Of a stretch of 64,000 nucleotides of DNA, positions 37,850 through 46,914 are shown piece after piece; positions within the stretch are counted from its first letter, which is position 1; every line of letters begins with the position of its first letter. The notes beneath the pieces are model-generated. The model had not been told where the DNA came from, did not search any database, and was given only the letters and a program-made list of their open reading frames with translations. Origin of the DNA: Porticoccus sp964395715 (GTDB lineage Bacteria > Pseudomonadota > Gammaproteobacteria > Pseudomonadales > Porticoccaceae); contig CAYNAU010000002.1 of the NCBI GenBank assembly GCA_964395715.1, forward strand, positions 186,001 through 250,000, written 5' to 3'. The position numbers and the translations under genes are program-made.

Positions 37850-38503
37850 TCAAGCCAGCGCTTCTTCCAAGCGTGCTTCAACATCAGGCAGAGCGCCAAC
37901 GCCATTAACACTGGCGTAAGCAGGAGCACTGTCCGGTTGAGTTTTAGCCAAACCCTGATAAAAACCGACCAGTGGCTCAGTTTGCTCATGATAAACAGAA
38001 AGACGGTTACGGATAGTGTCTTCCTTATCGTCGTCACGCTGAATCAGCGGTTCACCGGTTTCATCATCCACACCTTCCTGTTTCGGCGGGTTATGGATGA
38101 CGTGATAGACACGGCCAGAACCCTCGTGGACACGACGGCCACTCAGGCGTGACACAATCTCATCGTCCGCCACATCAATTTCAATGACTTTGTCGATGGT
38201 AACGCCTTCACTCAGCAGTGCTTCAGCCTGGGGAATGGTGCGTGGAAAACCATCAAACAGAAAACCGTTTACACAGTCTGCTTCCTGAATGCGCTCTTTC
38301 ACCAGCGCGATAATCAGGTCATCAGACACCAGGCCACCTGATGCCATGATATCTTTGGCTTTCAGGCCCAGCTCGGTACCCGCCTTAACCGCAGCGCGCA
38401 GCATGTCGCCAGTTGAAATCTGGGGAATGCCAAACTTTTCAGTAATATATTTGGCCTGTGTACCTTTGCCCGCTCCCGGCGGCCCTAACAAAATAATACG
38501 CAT
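37850..38503 (-). CDS. adk: Adenylate kinase
   Basis: Interconverts ATP plus AMP and two ADP. The 217-residue long-form enzyme shows the P-loop LLGPPGAGKGTQA (residues 5-17), the AMP-binding STGDMLRAAV, FLFDGFPRTIPQAEAL, and the LID region with SGRRVHEGSGRVYH and DDKEDTIRNRLSVYH. The LID lacks the four-cysteine zinc site, as usual in gammaproteobacteria. The ATG has GGAG upstream. It is a single-gene unit ended by a strong terminator. Confidence 0.97.
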   Translation of the reverse strand: MRIILLGPPGAGKGTQAKYITEKFGIPQISTGDMLRAAVKAGTELGLKAKDIMASGGLVSDDLIIALVKERIQEADCVNGFLFDGFPRTIPQAEALLSEGVTIDKVIEIDVADDEIVSRLSGRRVHEGSGRVYHVIHNPPKQEGVDDETGEPLIQRDDDKEDTIRNRLSVYHEQTEPLVGFYQGLAKTQPDSAPAYASVNGVGALPDVEARLEEALA

Positions 38504-38626
38504 CGATGATCTCCGCTTACTCTGGGTAGAATTATAATTAGCCAGTTACCCAAACTCGTGGGTGAGGCCGGAAACCTTACACATTATCAGGCCGGATAAC
38601 AAGCAATTACGCGGCTTTGGCCGATT

Positions 38627-39457
38627 TTACCGGGTCTGTAATTTAGCCTCTCGCCACAGTTGATCAAGGCGTTGGGGAGAGGTATTGGCCACCTCTTCTC
38701 CAGATTCGGCCAGTTTCTCTTCAAGGTACTGAAAACGCGTCTCGAATTTTCGAGAAGCATTTCGCAAGGCTAATTCCGTATCTATTCCAAGATGACGACC
38801 GAGATTGACGGCGGTAAACAGTACATCACCGAGTTCTTCCTCTATGCGATGTTGATTCTGCTCCCTCAACGCGCCTTTTAATTCGTCGATTTCTTCATGC
38901 AGTTTGTTCCAGACACCGCCACTATCCGGCCAGTCGAAGCCATGGTTTGCAGCGCGTTTCTGTAGCTTTTGCGCACGGCTTAATGCCGGCAGAGCCCTTG
39001 GAATATCATCCAGGATTGAAGCACGACCTTTATCCTCTCGCTCACCCTGCTTAAGGCGCTCCCAGGTCTGCTTGATCTCCTTTTCATTAGGGTTGTCCTG
39101 TGGATCGCGCCGACTGTGCAGAGTACCCTCGGGGAAAACATGGGGGTGGCGACTGACAAGCTTATCAGTCAGTACCGAGACGACCTGCTGGAAGTCAAAC
39201 AGTCCCTGCTCTTCACCCAACTGGCTGTAGAACACTACCTGAAAAAGCAGGTCTCCAAGCTCCTCCTTGAGGTGTGGATAATCTTCACGCTCAATGGTAT
39301 CGACGACTTCGTAAACTTCTTCCAGGGTAAAAGGCACTATGGTGGCGAATGTCTGCTTTAAATCCCAGGGACAGCCTGTCTCGGGGTCACGCAGACGTCT
39401 CATCAGATAGAGAAGATTCTGGAGTGTAGTCTCGGTATCGGCCATATCAGTTTTCAT
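38627..39457 (-). CDS. mazG: Nucleoside triphosphate pyrophosphohydrolase MazG
   Basis: MazG hydrolyses nucleoside triphosphates to monophosphates and pyrophosphate; in E. coli it affects (p)ppGpp levels and removes abnormal nucleotides. The 276-residue protein has the two tandem MazG repeats: the first with RLRDPETGCPWDLKQTF and EELGDLLFQVVFYSQ, the second with EEIDELKGAL and EEELGDVLFTAVNLGRHLG; the paired EE..D/EELGD residues bind magnesium. The ATG at 39457 has AGAGG just upstream inside the end of relA; an ATG at 39445 is also possible. The overlap with relA implies a shared transcript, fitting the linked biology. Confidence 0.95.
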   Translation of the reverse strand: MKTDMADTETTLQNLLYLMRRLRDPETGCPWDLKQTFATIVPFTLEEVYEVVDTIEREDYPHLKEELGDLLFQVVFYSQLGEEQGLFDFQQVVSVLTDKLVSRHPHVFPEGTLHSRRDPQDNPNEKEIKQTWERLKQGEREDKGRASILDDIPRALPALSRAQKLQKRAANHGFDWPDSGGVWNKLHEEIDELKGALREQNQHRIEEELGDVLFTAVNLGRHLGIDTELALRNASRKFETRFQYLEEKLAESGEEVANTSPQRLDQLWREAKLQTR

Positions 39458-41696
39458 CCAGCCTCTGAACACCGATGACGTTAGGAATCTGCCTCAATCT
39501 GGACATCACAGCACTCAACTCGTCAAAGCTGCCGACCTCAACGGTAATCTCCATACGCACGGACACGCCTTTGCGGCTCTCATCACTGCGGGAATTCATG
39601 GCCAATACGTTGAGCCCGGACTTATCCAGAATAACGCTCACATCGCGTAGCAAACCACTGCGGTCATAGGAATCAATGCCAACACGGACTGGATAGACAT
39701 GCTTGGGCTTCCCGCCCCAAGAAACCTCGAGTACCCTCTCAGGCTCCTGATTCTGCAAGCGCAACAGGTTGCCACAATCCTTGCGGTGTACGGAAACACC
39801 CCGCCCACTGGTGATGTAACCACTAATCTGATCACCGGGCACAGGGCTGCAACAACGGGCTATATGCGTCAACAAATTGCCCACCCCGTAAATGTATATA
39901 TCGGATTCTTCGTAGCGGCTGGCTTTGCTGGGGGTGAAGACTGGAATTTTCTGGGGTTTGCTATTCAGATCAAGTGTCGCAACGATCGCATTGACGACCT
40001 GGGCTACACCGACATCACCAGCACCAATTGACGCATACAAGCCCTCTTCACCATGCTTGTTGAACTTTACGGCGATAGCATTGAGATCGATCCGGCCGAT
40101 GTTCAGCTGACGCAGCTCGCGGTCAAGCATCGACTTGCCTGCCTGTGCATTTTTATCCTGGTCCTGCTTGCGAAACCACTGCTGTACCTTGGCTCTCGCC
40201 CGCGCCGTATGCAGGTAACCAAGCGCGGGAGACAGCCAGTCACGACTAGGGGCTTCCTGCTTACTGGTCAGCACTGACACCTGGTCCGCTGTATGCAAGG
40301 TAGCGTTAAGCGGCACAATCCTCCCGTTTACCTTGGCTCCGCGACAGCGATGTCCAATGGAGGTGTGAACACGGTAGGCGAAATCCAGAGGCGTTGCACC
40401 CACCGGCAGATCCACGACGTGCCCCTCGGGGGTAAAGACATAGATTCGGTCAGTGGCATTGTCGCGACTGAGTAGCTCCTTGACCTGGTCGTCTTCAATC
40501 TCTTCGTGCCATTCAAGCACCTGACGCAACCAGGCAATTTTCTCTTCGTAGCTCCGTACGGAGGCTTTCAGGTCGGTCCCTTTATAGCGCCAATGGGAAC
40601 AGACGCCGAATTCTGCCTCTTCGTGCATGTCATAGGTGCGAATCTGAATTTCCACCACCTTTCTGTTCGGGCCAATCACTGCTGTGTGCAGGGAGCGATA
40701 TCCATTTTCCTTCGGAGTGGCGATATAGTCGTCGAATTCATTGGGAATAATCCGCCAGTGATTGTGAACGATACCCAAAACGGTGTAGCAATTCGCAACT
40801 GTAGGCACCAGTACCCGCACGGCACGAATATCGTAGATTTGTGAAAACCCCACATCCTTGCGGTGCATTTTTCGCCAGATGCTATAGATGTGTTTCGCTC
40901 GGCCCGCAATATCTGCCTTGATTTTTGCCTTGGCAAGTTCCTTGTGCAGCGTATCAATCACTTCATCGATATAGCGCTGGCGGTCCATCCGGCGTTCGTC
41001 CAGCAAACGCGCAATTCGCATATACTCGTCGGGCTCCAGGTAGCGGAAAGCCAGGTCCTCCAACTCCCATTTCAACTGTCCTATACCCAGACGGTGTGCC
41101 AGCGGCGCGTAAACATCAAAAATTTCGCGGGCCACACGCTGACGTTTTTCATCGGTAGCGGTTTTTAATGCGCGAATAGCGCAGGTACGTTCGGCAATTT
41201 TGATCAGAGCGACACGAACATCGTCAATGATTGATACCAGCATTTCCCTGACTTTAGCTGCCTGCTGAGCTGCGGCGTGACCAAATACTGTGGCCTCCCC
41301 ATCGGCACGCAGGGTACTGATGACCGCCATTTTCAGAACGCTGCTGATAAGCTGCGCCACTTCAGTACCAAAATGCTGTTTAACCTTTTCGATGGGAAGC
41401 CGACGCTCCCTGACAACCCGATAAAGAATAGCTGCGACCAGACTATCGACATCATAGAGGTGTAATTCGGCGAGAATTTCCGCCATTTCAAGCCCGGTTC
41501 GAAAGCTGCTAACAGTGGGAGTCCAGCGTTCGTCCCCTGATTTTTCTTCCGCTTCCTGTGCCATCTCACAGGCGGTAATCAGGGAGTCACGAACGTCACG
41601 ATCTGTGACGATCTTGCTCAGCAGGCTATCAACCCACTGTTCAATATTGACTGTGCCCTGTTCCTGGACCGGATGGTGGTCCCTAACCTGTACCAT
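39447..41696 (-). CDS. relA: GTP pyrophosphokinase RelA
   Basis: RelA makes (p)ppGpp on stalled ribosomes when amino acids run short. The 749-residue protein shows the full order: a degenerate HD domain (AILYRVVRE in place of the hydrolase HD motif, so no hydrolysis expected), a synthetase domain with YIATPKENGYRSLHTAVIGP (as YIATPKENGYRSLHTAV), EIQIRTYDMHEEAEFGVCSHW, the TGS domain (VYVFTPEGHVVDLPVGATPLDFAY here as FTPEGHVVDLPVGATPLDFAY in part), a zinc-finger region HIARCCSPVPGDQI and a C-terminal ACT domain. The frame opens with a TTG at 41702, but the ATG at 41696 gives the family start MVQVR. It overlaps mazG. Confidence 0.96.
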   Translation of the reverse strand: MVQVRDHHPVQEQGTVNIEQWVDSLLSKIVTDRDVRDSLITACEMAQEAEEKSGDERWTPTVSSFRTGLEMAEILAELHLYDVDSLVAAILYRVVRERRLPIEKVKQHFGTEVAQLISSVLKMAVISTLRADGEATVFGHAAAQQAAKVREMLVSIIDDVRVALIKIAERTCAIRALKTATDEKRQRVAREIFDVYAPLAHRLGIGQLKWELEDLAFRYLEPDEYMRIARLLDERRMDRQRYIDEVIDTLHKELAKAKIKADIAGRAKHIYSIWRKMHRKDVGFSQIYDIRAVRVLVPTVANCYTVLGIVHNHWRIIPNEFDDYIATPKENGYRSLHTAVIGPNRKVVEIQIRTYDMHEEAEFGVCSHWRYKGTDLKASVRSYEEKIAWLRQVLEWHEEIEDDQVKELLSRDNATDRIYVFTPEGHVVDLPVGATPLDFAYRVHTSIGHRCRGAKVNGRIVPLNATLHTADQVSVLTSKQEAPSRDWLSPALGYLHTARARAKVQQWFRKQDQDKNAQAGKSMLDRELRQLNIGRIDLNAIAVKFNKHGEEGLYASIGAGDVGVAQVVNAIVATLDLNSKPQKIPVFTPSKASRYEESDIYIYGVGNLLTHIARCCSPVPGDQISGYITSGRGVSVHRKDCGNLLRLQNQEPERVLEVSWGGKPKHVYPVRVGIDSYDRSGLLRDVSVILDKSGLNVLAMNSRSDESRKGVSVRMEITVEVGSFDELSAVMSRLRQIPNVIGVQRLDEN

Positions 41697-41891
41697 AGAC
41701 AACTCTTATCAGGCGTTTCGTGATACCCGGATGTTGCGCCAGAACATCGCGATAATCATAAACCTGTTGGATGGTTCTAAAGCCATTAAATGGTCTTACC
41801 CGGCGCTTATTCCCTGGGAGTGAATACCCCAAGGTTTAGCCCGTGAGCAGCTTAACGCCGGGCCAATGAGCCTGCAACTTGCTGCTGCTTG

Positions 41892-42785
41892 CTATTCAGC
41901 CTGGTAGATTCCCGATGATAAGTAGCGATCTCCACGGTCACAGATAATAGCGACAATGACCGCATCTTCCAGCTCTGCAGACAACTTCAGAGCCCCGGCA
42001 ACCGCACCACCAGAGGATACACCACAGAAAATGCCTTCCTTACGAGCCATGTCGCGCATGCAAGTCTCGGCATCAGCCTGGGAAATATCCATCACTCGAT
42101 CAACCCGGGACGAATCAAAAATAGCTGGCAAGTAGGCTTCCGGCCAGCGTCTTATACCGGGAATGGCTGCGCCCTCCTGGGGCTGCAAGCCAACAATCTG
42201 AATAGCGGGGTTTTGCTCCTTCAGGTAACGGGAAACACCCATAATGGTGCCCGTTGTGCCCATGGAGCTAACGAAGTGGGTCACTCGATGTTCGCTTTGT
42301 CGCCATATTTCCGGTCCCGTGTGCTCATAATGAGCCAAGGGGTTATCAGGGTTTCCGAACTGATCGAGAACAATCCCCTTGCCCTCTGCTTCCATCGCTT
42401 TGGCCAGATCCCTGGCGCCCTCCATGCTTGCCTCACGACTGACCAGCACCAACTCGGCACCGTAGGCTCGCATGGCAGCCTTGCGTTCTTCCGTACTGTT
42501 TTCAGGCATGATCAGGATCATCCTATAACCCTTGATGGCTGCCGCCATGGCAAGTGCGATACCGGTATTGCCGGACGTCGCCTCAATCAATGTATCACCG
42601 GGACGAATCTGACCCCGCTGCTCAGCACGCTGAATCATACTGATAGCCGGACGGTCCTTAACGGATCCGGCAGGGTTATTGCCTTCCAGCTTAACCAGAA
42701 TGGTATTGGTTGTTTCGCCAGGCAATCGCTGTAAACGCACCAGAGGCGTTTCGCCAATACAGGATTCAATGGTCGGGTAGCTCAT
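41892..42785 (-). CDS. cysM: Cysteine synthase B
   Basis: A PLP-dependent O-acetylserine sulfhydrylase of the CysM type, which can use thiosulfate. The 297-residue protein shows IGETPLVRLQRLPG, the PLP lysine in NPAGSVKDRPAISMI (about residue 44), EATSGNTGIALAMAAAIKGY and, in the phosphate-binding part, SSMGTTGTIMGVSRYLKE. The CysM-type GVSSGGAVAGAL near the C-terminus is complete. It is a single-gene unit, 195 bp from relA; rlmD, which lies between cysM and relA in Pseudomonas, is absent. Confidence 0.95.
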   Translation of the reverse strand: MSYPTIESCIGETPLVRLQRLPGETTNTILVKLEGNNPAGSVKDRPAISMIQRAEQRGQIRPGDTLIEATSGNTGIALAMAAAIKGYRMILIMPENSTEERKAAMRAYGAELVLVSREASMEGARDLAKAMEAEGKGIVLDQFGNPDNPLAHYEHTGPEIWRQSEHRVTHFVSSMGTTGTIMGVSRYLKEQNPAIQIVGLQPQEGAAIPGIRRWPEAYLPAIFDSSRVDRVMDISQADAETCMRDMARKEGIFCGVSSGGAVAGALKLSAELEDAVIVAIICDRGDRYLSSGIYQAE

Positions 42786-42956
42786 TATTTTCTCAACGTC
42801 GGTATATTTGCCGGCCCGCTGCCTATCGGTCCAAGGCCGTTACATCAAAGTGCGCTTATTCTAGCTAGGCACCGTGCTAATGTCTTGCCAAGGGAATGGT
42901 GCAATAAAGATTGTTTATGTCTATTGGTCTGGAAAAAGGTTATTGCCGCAAACTGA

Positions 42957-43337
42957 TCAAATACGTTTGGAAAGCACGACGAAAGCGACAGCATAGTGTT
43001 TTTCATCGGAAAGACTTAACAGCACCTCATCGGCACCCAGGTCACTCATCACCTGTTGCGCAGTAGTACTCAAATTGAATTCTGGCCGGCCTTTTACTGA
43101 ATTTACTGTTTCCATATCTTGCCAGGAAACTGCACCGATACCGGTCCCCAGGGCTTTAGACAGAGCTTCTTTAGCAGCAAAGCGTTTTGCCAGATAAGCG
43201 GGAGGATGTGCAGACTCATCGAACCGAGCCAACTCGCCTGGGCACAGAATACGTTCGGCAAATTTCCGCCCGTGATGTTGCAGTGCTTTTTCTATGCGGG
43301 CTATTTCAACAATATCGGTGCCAACCGCAATAATCAT
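42957..43337 (-). CDS. acpS: Holo-[acyl-carrier-protein] synthase
   Basis: Transfers the phosphopantetheine arm from CoA to acyl carrier protein. The 126-residue trimeric enzyme shows the family motifs GTDIVEIARIEKAL (magnesium-binding aspartate), LAKRFAAKEALSKALGTGIG with the catalytic glutamate and lysine, and LSLSDEKHYAVAFVVL. The ATG overlaps the recO stop (ATGA). In many gammaproteobacteria pdxJ stands between recO and acpS; here it is missing from the block. Confidence 0.96.
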   Translation of the reverse strand: MIIAVGTDIVEIARIEKALQHHGRKFAERILCPGELARFDESAHPPAYLAKRFAAKEALSKALGTGIGAVSWQDMETVNSVKGRPEFNLSTTAQQVMSDLGADEVLLSLSDEKHYAVAFVVLSKRI

Positions 43338-44077
43338 GAAAAGCCCCCTTTACGAACCTGCTCTCGTGCAAAGAGTTCACGACTTCTGAGCGGACGATCG
43401 CCAAGCAGGTTCTGTATAGCCAGCCTCATTAACCGCTTGGCCGCTTTTATATGCCCCGGATCTGAGTAGTCTTCAGCGGCAATTGCCAGGAGTGAGTTTC
43501 CCCTGAAGCAATTGGGCTGCTGGCGTTCTGAGTCAGTGAGGTTGCGAGAGGTGACACCCATAATCGGATCAAACCAATACCAGCCTTCGGGGTCAATCTC
43601 TGCACCGCTGTCTTCGATATACTCCAGAGCCAATCCATAACCCAAATCCGACAACAGTTGGCGCTCAAATCTGCGCAATGCCAGCTCGATATGCTGCCCT
43701 TCAGACAACGCCTGCAACGTAGACAGGTAACAATCAAACAAGGCCTCATGGGGATCGTGGTCCGCCAGCAGTCTCAGGATCAGTTCATTGAGATAAAAGC
43801 CACTGAACAGGCAATCGCCACGAAGTATCAGGGGGTTTCCGGAGGGCTCAGCATTCGCCAAGGTCTTTAGTTCACCCTTACCTCGCCAGCCCACAATCAA
43901 CGGTGTAAAGGGTTCGATGGTGCGACCACGCCCTTTGCTGCGACGGAGAGACCCACGGGCGACAAGGCGCAGGCGGCCATGATGGCGAGAGAAGAGGTCC
44001 ACCAACTGACTGCTTTCCCGATACGCTTTCGTGTGCAGGACAAACGCAGGCTCTCCATCCACAAGCTGCACAGACAC
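43334..44077 (-). CDS. recO: DNA repair protein RecO
   Basis: RecO loads RecA onto gapped DNA with RecF and RecR. The 247-residue protein has the N-terminal OB fold (PAFVLHTKAYRESSQLVDLFSRHHGRLRLVARG in part: AYRESSQLVDLFSRHHGRL, then GWRGKGELKTL) and the helical C-terminal domain (YLNELILRLLADHDPHEALF; LRRFERQLLSDLGYGL). No zinc-finger cysteines are seen, as in other gammaproteobacterial RecO. GTG at 44077 is the first in-frame start; a GTG two codons later is possible. It follows era after 96 nt. Confidence 0.94.
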   Translation of the reverse strand: MSVQLVDGEPAFVLHTKAYRESSQLVDLFSRHHGRLRLVARGSLRRSKGRGRTIEPFTPLIVGWRGKGELKTLANAEPSGNPLILRGDCLFSGFYLNELILRLLADHDPHEALFDCYLSTLQALSEGQHIELALRRFERQLLSDLGYGLALEYIEDSGAEIDPEGWYWFDPIMGVTSRNLTDSERQQPNCFRGNSLLAIAAEDYSDPGHIKAAKRLMRLAIQNLLGDRPLRSRELFAREQVRKGGFS

Positions 44078-44173
44078 CGGTTATATGACCCTGACTAAAC
44101 CGTTAGAACAGCTTAACGAGGTAATATCACACAGGGAGCGAATTAGGGTATTCATTGTGGTCCTACCAAAAAC

Positions 44174-45082
44174 TTACTCGTCATAACCCAGGCTGCGGAG
44201 TGCACGGTCATCATCTGACCAGCCTCTTTTAACCTTGACCCAGAGATTTAGCATAACCTTGCTATCGAGCAGACGCTCCATATCCAAGCGCGCCTGCTGG
44301 CCAATTTTCTTCAGGCGTGCACCCTTTTCCCCGATGATGATTTTTTTCTGACCGTCCCGCTCAACCAGGATCAGGGCACTGATATGACAAATTTTTCCCT
44401 GGTATTTGAATTCCTCGACTTCCACAGCAACTTCGTAAGGCAGTTCTGCGCCCAGTTGTCGCGTGATTTTCTCACGGACAATTTCTGACACCAGATATCG
44501 CTGGGTGCGATCAGTCACCTGATCTTCAGGATAATAGTGAACGCCCTCGGGAATTTGCGCGATAATCGCCTCTTCCAGTTGTTTCAAATTGTGTCCGTGC
44601 AAAGCCGACACCGGTATCAGTACCGCCTCAGGGAAACGGTGGGACAGGTTTTGCAACTGGGGAATCAGATCTGATTTTTTGTCCAGGCGGTCGCTTTTGT
44701 TCAAAGCGATAATGACCGGAACCTTACTGCGGGCAATTTCCTCGGCAACTTTTTCATCTGCTTCCGTCCAAACCGTTCGATCTACCAGAAACACCACCAC
44801 GTCCACATCCCGAATAGCGCTCTCTGCCGAACGGTTCATAAAACGGTTAATGGCCTTGTCCTGATTGGAATGGAGCCCGGGAGTATCGACAAAAATTAAC
44901 TGTATATCGCCCTCGGTCTTGATACCCAGTGTGTTCTGCCTCGTGGTTTGCGGCTTGCGCGAAGTAATACTGATTTTCTGACCGAGCAGGTGGTTGAGCA
45001 GTGTCGACTTGCCAACATTGGGACGGCCGACGATGGCCACATAGCCACAGCGGGTTTGTTTCTGGTTATCTTTATCAGTCAC
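44174..45082 (-). CDS. era: GTPase Era
   Basis: Era binds the 3' end of 16S rRNA and assists 30S assembly. The 302-residue protein shows the G motifs GRPNVGKSTLLN (G1), TTRQNT (G2), VDTPGLH (G3), NKSD (G4) and SALHGHN (G5), then a C-terminal KH domain (LVERDGQKKIIIGEKGARLKKIG in part: KKIIIGEKGARLKKIG). The GTG start overlaps the rnc stop by 4 nt (GTGA), the classical rnc-era coupling. Confidence 0.97.
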   Translation of the reverse strand: MTDKDNQKQTRCGYVAIVGRPNVGKSTLLNHLLGQKISITSRKPQTTRQNTLGIKTEGDIQLIFVDTPGLHSNQDKAINRFMNRSAESAIRDVDVVVFLVDRTVWTEADEKVAEEIARSKVPVIIALNKSDRLDKKSDLIPQLQNLSHRFPEAVLIPVSALHGHNLKQLEEAIIAQIPEGVHYYPEDQVTDRTQRYLVSEIVREKITRQLGAELPYEVAVEVEEFKYQGKICHISALILVERDGQKKIIIGEKGARLKKIGQQARLDMERLLDSKVMLNLWVKVKRGWSDDDRALRSLGYDE

Positions 45083-45750
45083 TGATGCAGCCCTGAAAGT
45101 GCGGCGGCCGCCGCTTTTTTCTCGGCAGATCGCCGACTGGTTCCCTCACCGAACGTTGGCGTTGGCAGCCCTTCCACCGAGCAGCTGACGGTAAAATGTT
45201 GATCGTGTGCCTCGCCGTCGATATTAATTACCTCGTAAACCGGTAGTGATTTCCCCCTGGACTGAAGTAATTCCTGTAATTGCGTCTTGGGGTCCTTGAG
45301 ACTTGTCTGAGTCAGATTATCCAGCCGCTCAGAGAACCAGCCAAGGACGACCTTTTCACAGGCTGATATGCCACCATCCAGATAGATTGCACCGATAATG
45401 GCTTCGACGGCGTCGGCCAGAATCGATTCCCGGCGATGGCCACCACTTTTCATTTCGCCGCCGCCCAGTTTCAGGTGTTCCCCAATGCCGAGCTCTCTGG
45501 CGACCTCTGCGAGAGTTTTACCTTTTACAAGGTTTGCCCTGTAGCGACTGAGGTCGCCCTCACTGGTATTGGGCAGCTGCTGATAAATGGCATGGCCAAT
45601 AATAAAATTGAGGGCGGCATCCCCCAGAAATTCAAGCCGTTCGTTGTTATTGGCGCCATAACTGCGGTGCGTTAACGCGAGTTCACACAAGGCCTGATCC
45701 TGGAATTCATAGCCTATGCGCTTTAGCAGTCTTTGCTTATTGATATTCAC
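45079..45750 (-). CDS. rnc: Ribonuclease III
   Basis: Cleaves double-stranded RNA, including the rRNA precursors. The 223-residue enzyme has the RNase III signature NERLEFLGDAALNFIIG with the magnesium-binding residues, the second acidic site DAVEAIIGAIYLDGG and a C-terminal double-stranded RNA-binding domain (DPKTQLQELLQSRGKSLP; GEGTSRRSAEKKAAAAAL). The start is GTG, 6 nt after the stop of the DUF4845 gene; era follows with a 4-nt overlap. Confidence 0.97.
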   Translation of the reverse strand: MNINKQRLLKRIGYEFQDQALCELALTHRSYGANNNERLEFLGDAALNFIIGHAIYQQLPNTSEGDLSRYRANLVKGKTLAEVARELGIGEHLKLGGGEMKSGGHRRESILADAVEAIIGAIYLDGGISACEKVVLGWFSERLDNLTQTSLKDPKTQLQELLQSRGKSLPVYEVINIDGEAHDQHFTVSCSVEGLPTPTFGEGTSRRSAEKKAAAAALSGLHQ

Positions 45751-45756
45751 TCGGGA

Positions 45757-46122
45757 TTATTGGGAGGTATCGTAAGAATTCTTGAATTTTACGACCACAT
45801 CCAGGTTACCCATAAAGTTGACTCGTTTTTCATAGTCAAGGGTCACCGAGGTATGGGTTTTATCCCGGATAATTTTCACATCCCTCATATCCATATCACG
45901 GACATTATTGATATCAAAATTATCAGAGAGTTTTCTTCTGATCTGCTTGTCTGTAAGAGTATGAATATTTTCGTCAGCCAACGAATCAATAGCAGCGCTG
46001 ACAAACGAATTATCCAGATACAAGGGCCCGACTTTCAGCCCTGCGGTGATAATAAACCCGGCAATGGCAAGTACACACAACCCACCCAATACGGTAACGC
46101 CCTGTTGCTTATGCTGCTTCAT
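45757..46122 (-). CDS. DUF4845 family membrane protein
   Basis: A 121-residue protein with one N-terminal membrane helix (GVTVLGGLCVLAIAGFIITAGL, in part VTVLGGLCVLAIAGFII) and a periplasmic remainder, matching the DUF4845 family always found between lepB and rnc in this group of gammaproteobacteria. The ATG at 46122 has TGGAGA upstream and fits the family start MKQHKQQG; the frame remains open further upstream into lepB. The pilin-like N-terminus (GVTVLG...) has been noted in the family but no function is established. Confidence 0.85.
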   Translation of the reverse strand: MKQHKQQGVTVLGGLCVLAIAGFIITAGLKVGPLYLDNSFVSAAIDSLADENIHTLTDKQIRRKLSDNFDINNVRDMDMRDVKIIRDKTHTSVTLDYEKRVNFMGNLDVVVKFKNSYDTSQ

Positions 46123-46153
46123 TTGCGTATCTCCAAAGTCATCCCGACAGATA

Positions 46154-46906
46154 TTACTGAATTTTTCCAATACGGTCGAAACTGGGCAAGCTGCCCAGCG
46201 ACTCCCAATGCATCCAGATCATCACCGCCTTTCCAACAATGTTTTTTTCTGGCACGGCGCCCCAGACACGACTGTCACTACTGTTATCGCGATTATCACC
46301 CATCATGAAATAATGACCCTCGGGAACGATATACGCAAAACTTCTACCCAGTGGGCCGGGAACCACATTTTTTTGCATCCTGTGCACCACATCACCCAGG
46401 ATCTCATCATTGATAATTAAGCGTGAGTCACTCGAAATACCATCTACAGCGACCTGCTGGGCCGGCTCACCATTGACAAACAATTGGTTATTCACAACCC
46501 CCACTTCATCGCCGGGCAGACCGATAACCCGCTTGATGAAATAGCGATCATCCTCGGGCGGAAAAAATACCATGACATCGCCTCGTTTCGGCTCGTTCAT
46601 AGGTAATATTTTGGTACCGGTAATTGGCAAGCGCACCCCATAGGTGAATTTATTCACCAGAATAAAATCGCCCACCTTGAGGGTTGGAATCATTGATCCC
46701 GAAGGAATCTGGAATGGCTCAAAGAGAAACGAGCGCAGCACAAACACCAGCAGCAGCACAGGAAAAAAAGAGCCACTGTACTCAATCCAGGTGGGCACGG
46801 GCTGGTCAGGCAAACGTTTTTTCGCCAGGAACCAGCGATCTGCAAACCAGACCAGACCGGAGATAACCACAAGAACGAATAACACCAGTGGAAAATCAAA
46901 ATCCAT
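46154..46906 (-). CDS. lepB: Signal peptidase I
   Basis: LepB removes signal peptides from exported proteins at the periplasmic face of the inner membrane. The 250-residue protein has two N-terminal membrane helices (about 4-22 and 45-63) joined by a basic cytoplasmic loop, the catalytic serine in IPSGSMIPTL (about residue 72), the general-base lysine in YFIKRVIGLPGDEV (about residue 125) and the MGDNRDNSSDSR box. It begins 8 nt after the lepA stop. Confidence 0.97.
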   Translation of the reverse strand: MDFDFPLVLFVLVVISGLVWFADRWFLAKKRLPDQPVPTWIEYSGSFFPVLLLVFVLRSFLFEPFQIPSGSMIPTLKVGDFILVNKFTYGVRLPITGTKILPMNEPKRGDVMVFFPPEDDRYFIKRVIGLPGDEVGVVNNQLFVNGEPAQQVAVDGISSDSRLIINDEILGDVVHRMQKNVVPGPLGRSFAYIVPEGHYFMMGDNRDNSSDSRVWGAVPEKNIVGKAVMIWMHWESLGSLPSFDRIGKIQ

Positions 46907-46914
46907 GAATCACC

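Noticed and set aside
41697..41891. Hidden small gene or tRNA between relA and cysM
   Set aside because: No cloverleaf, no frame with a ribosome site and no similarity to rlmD remnants could be seen.
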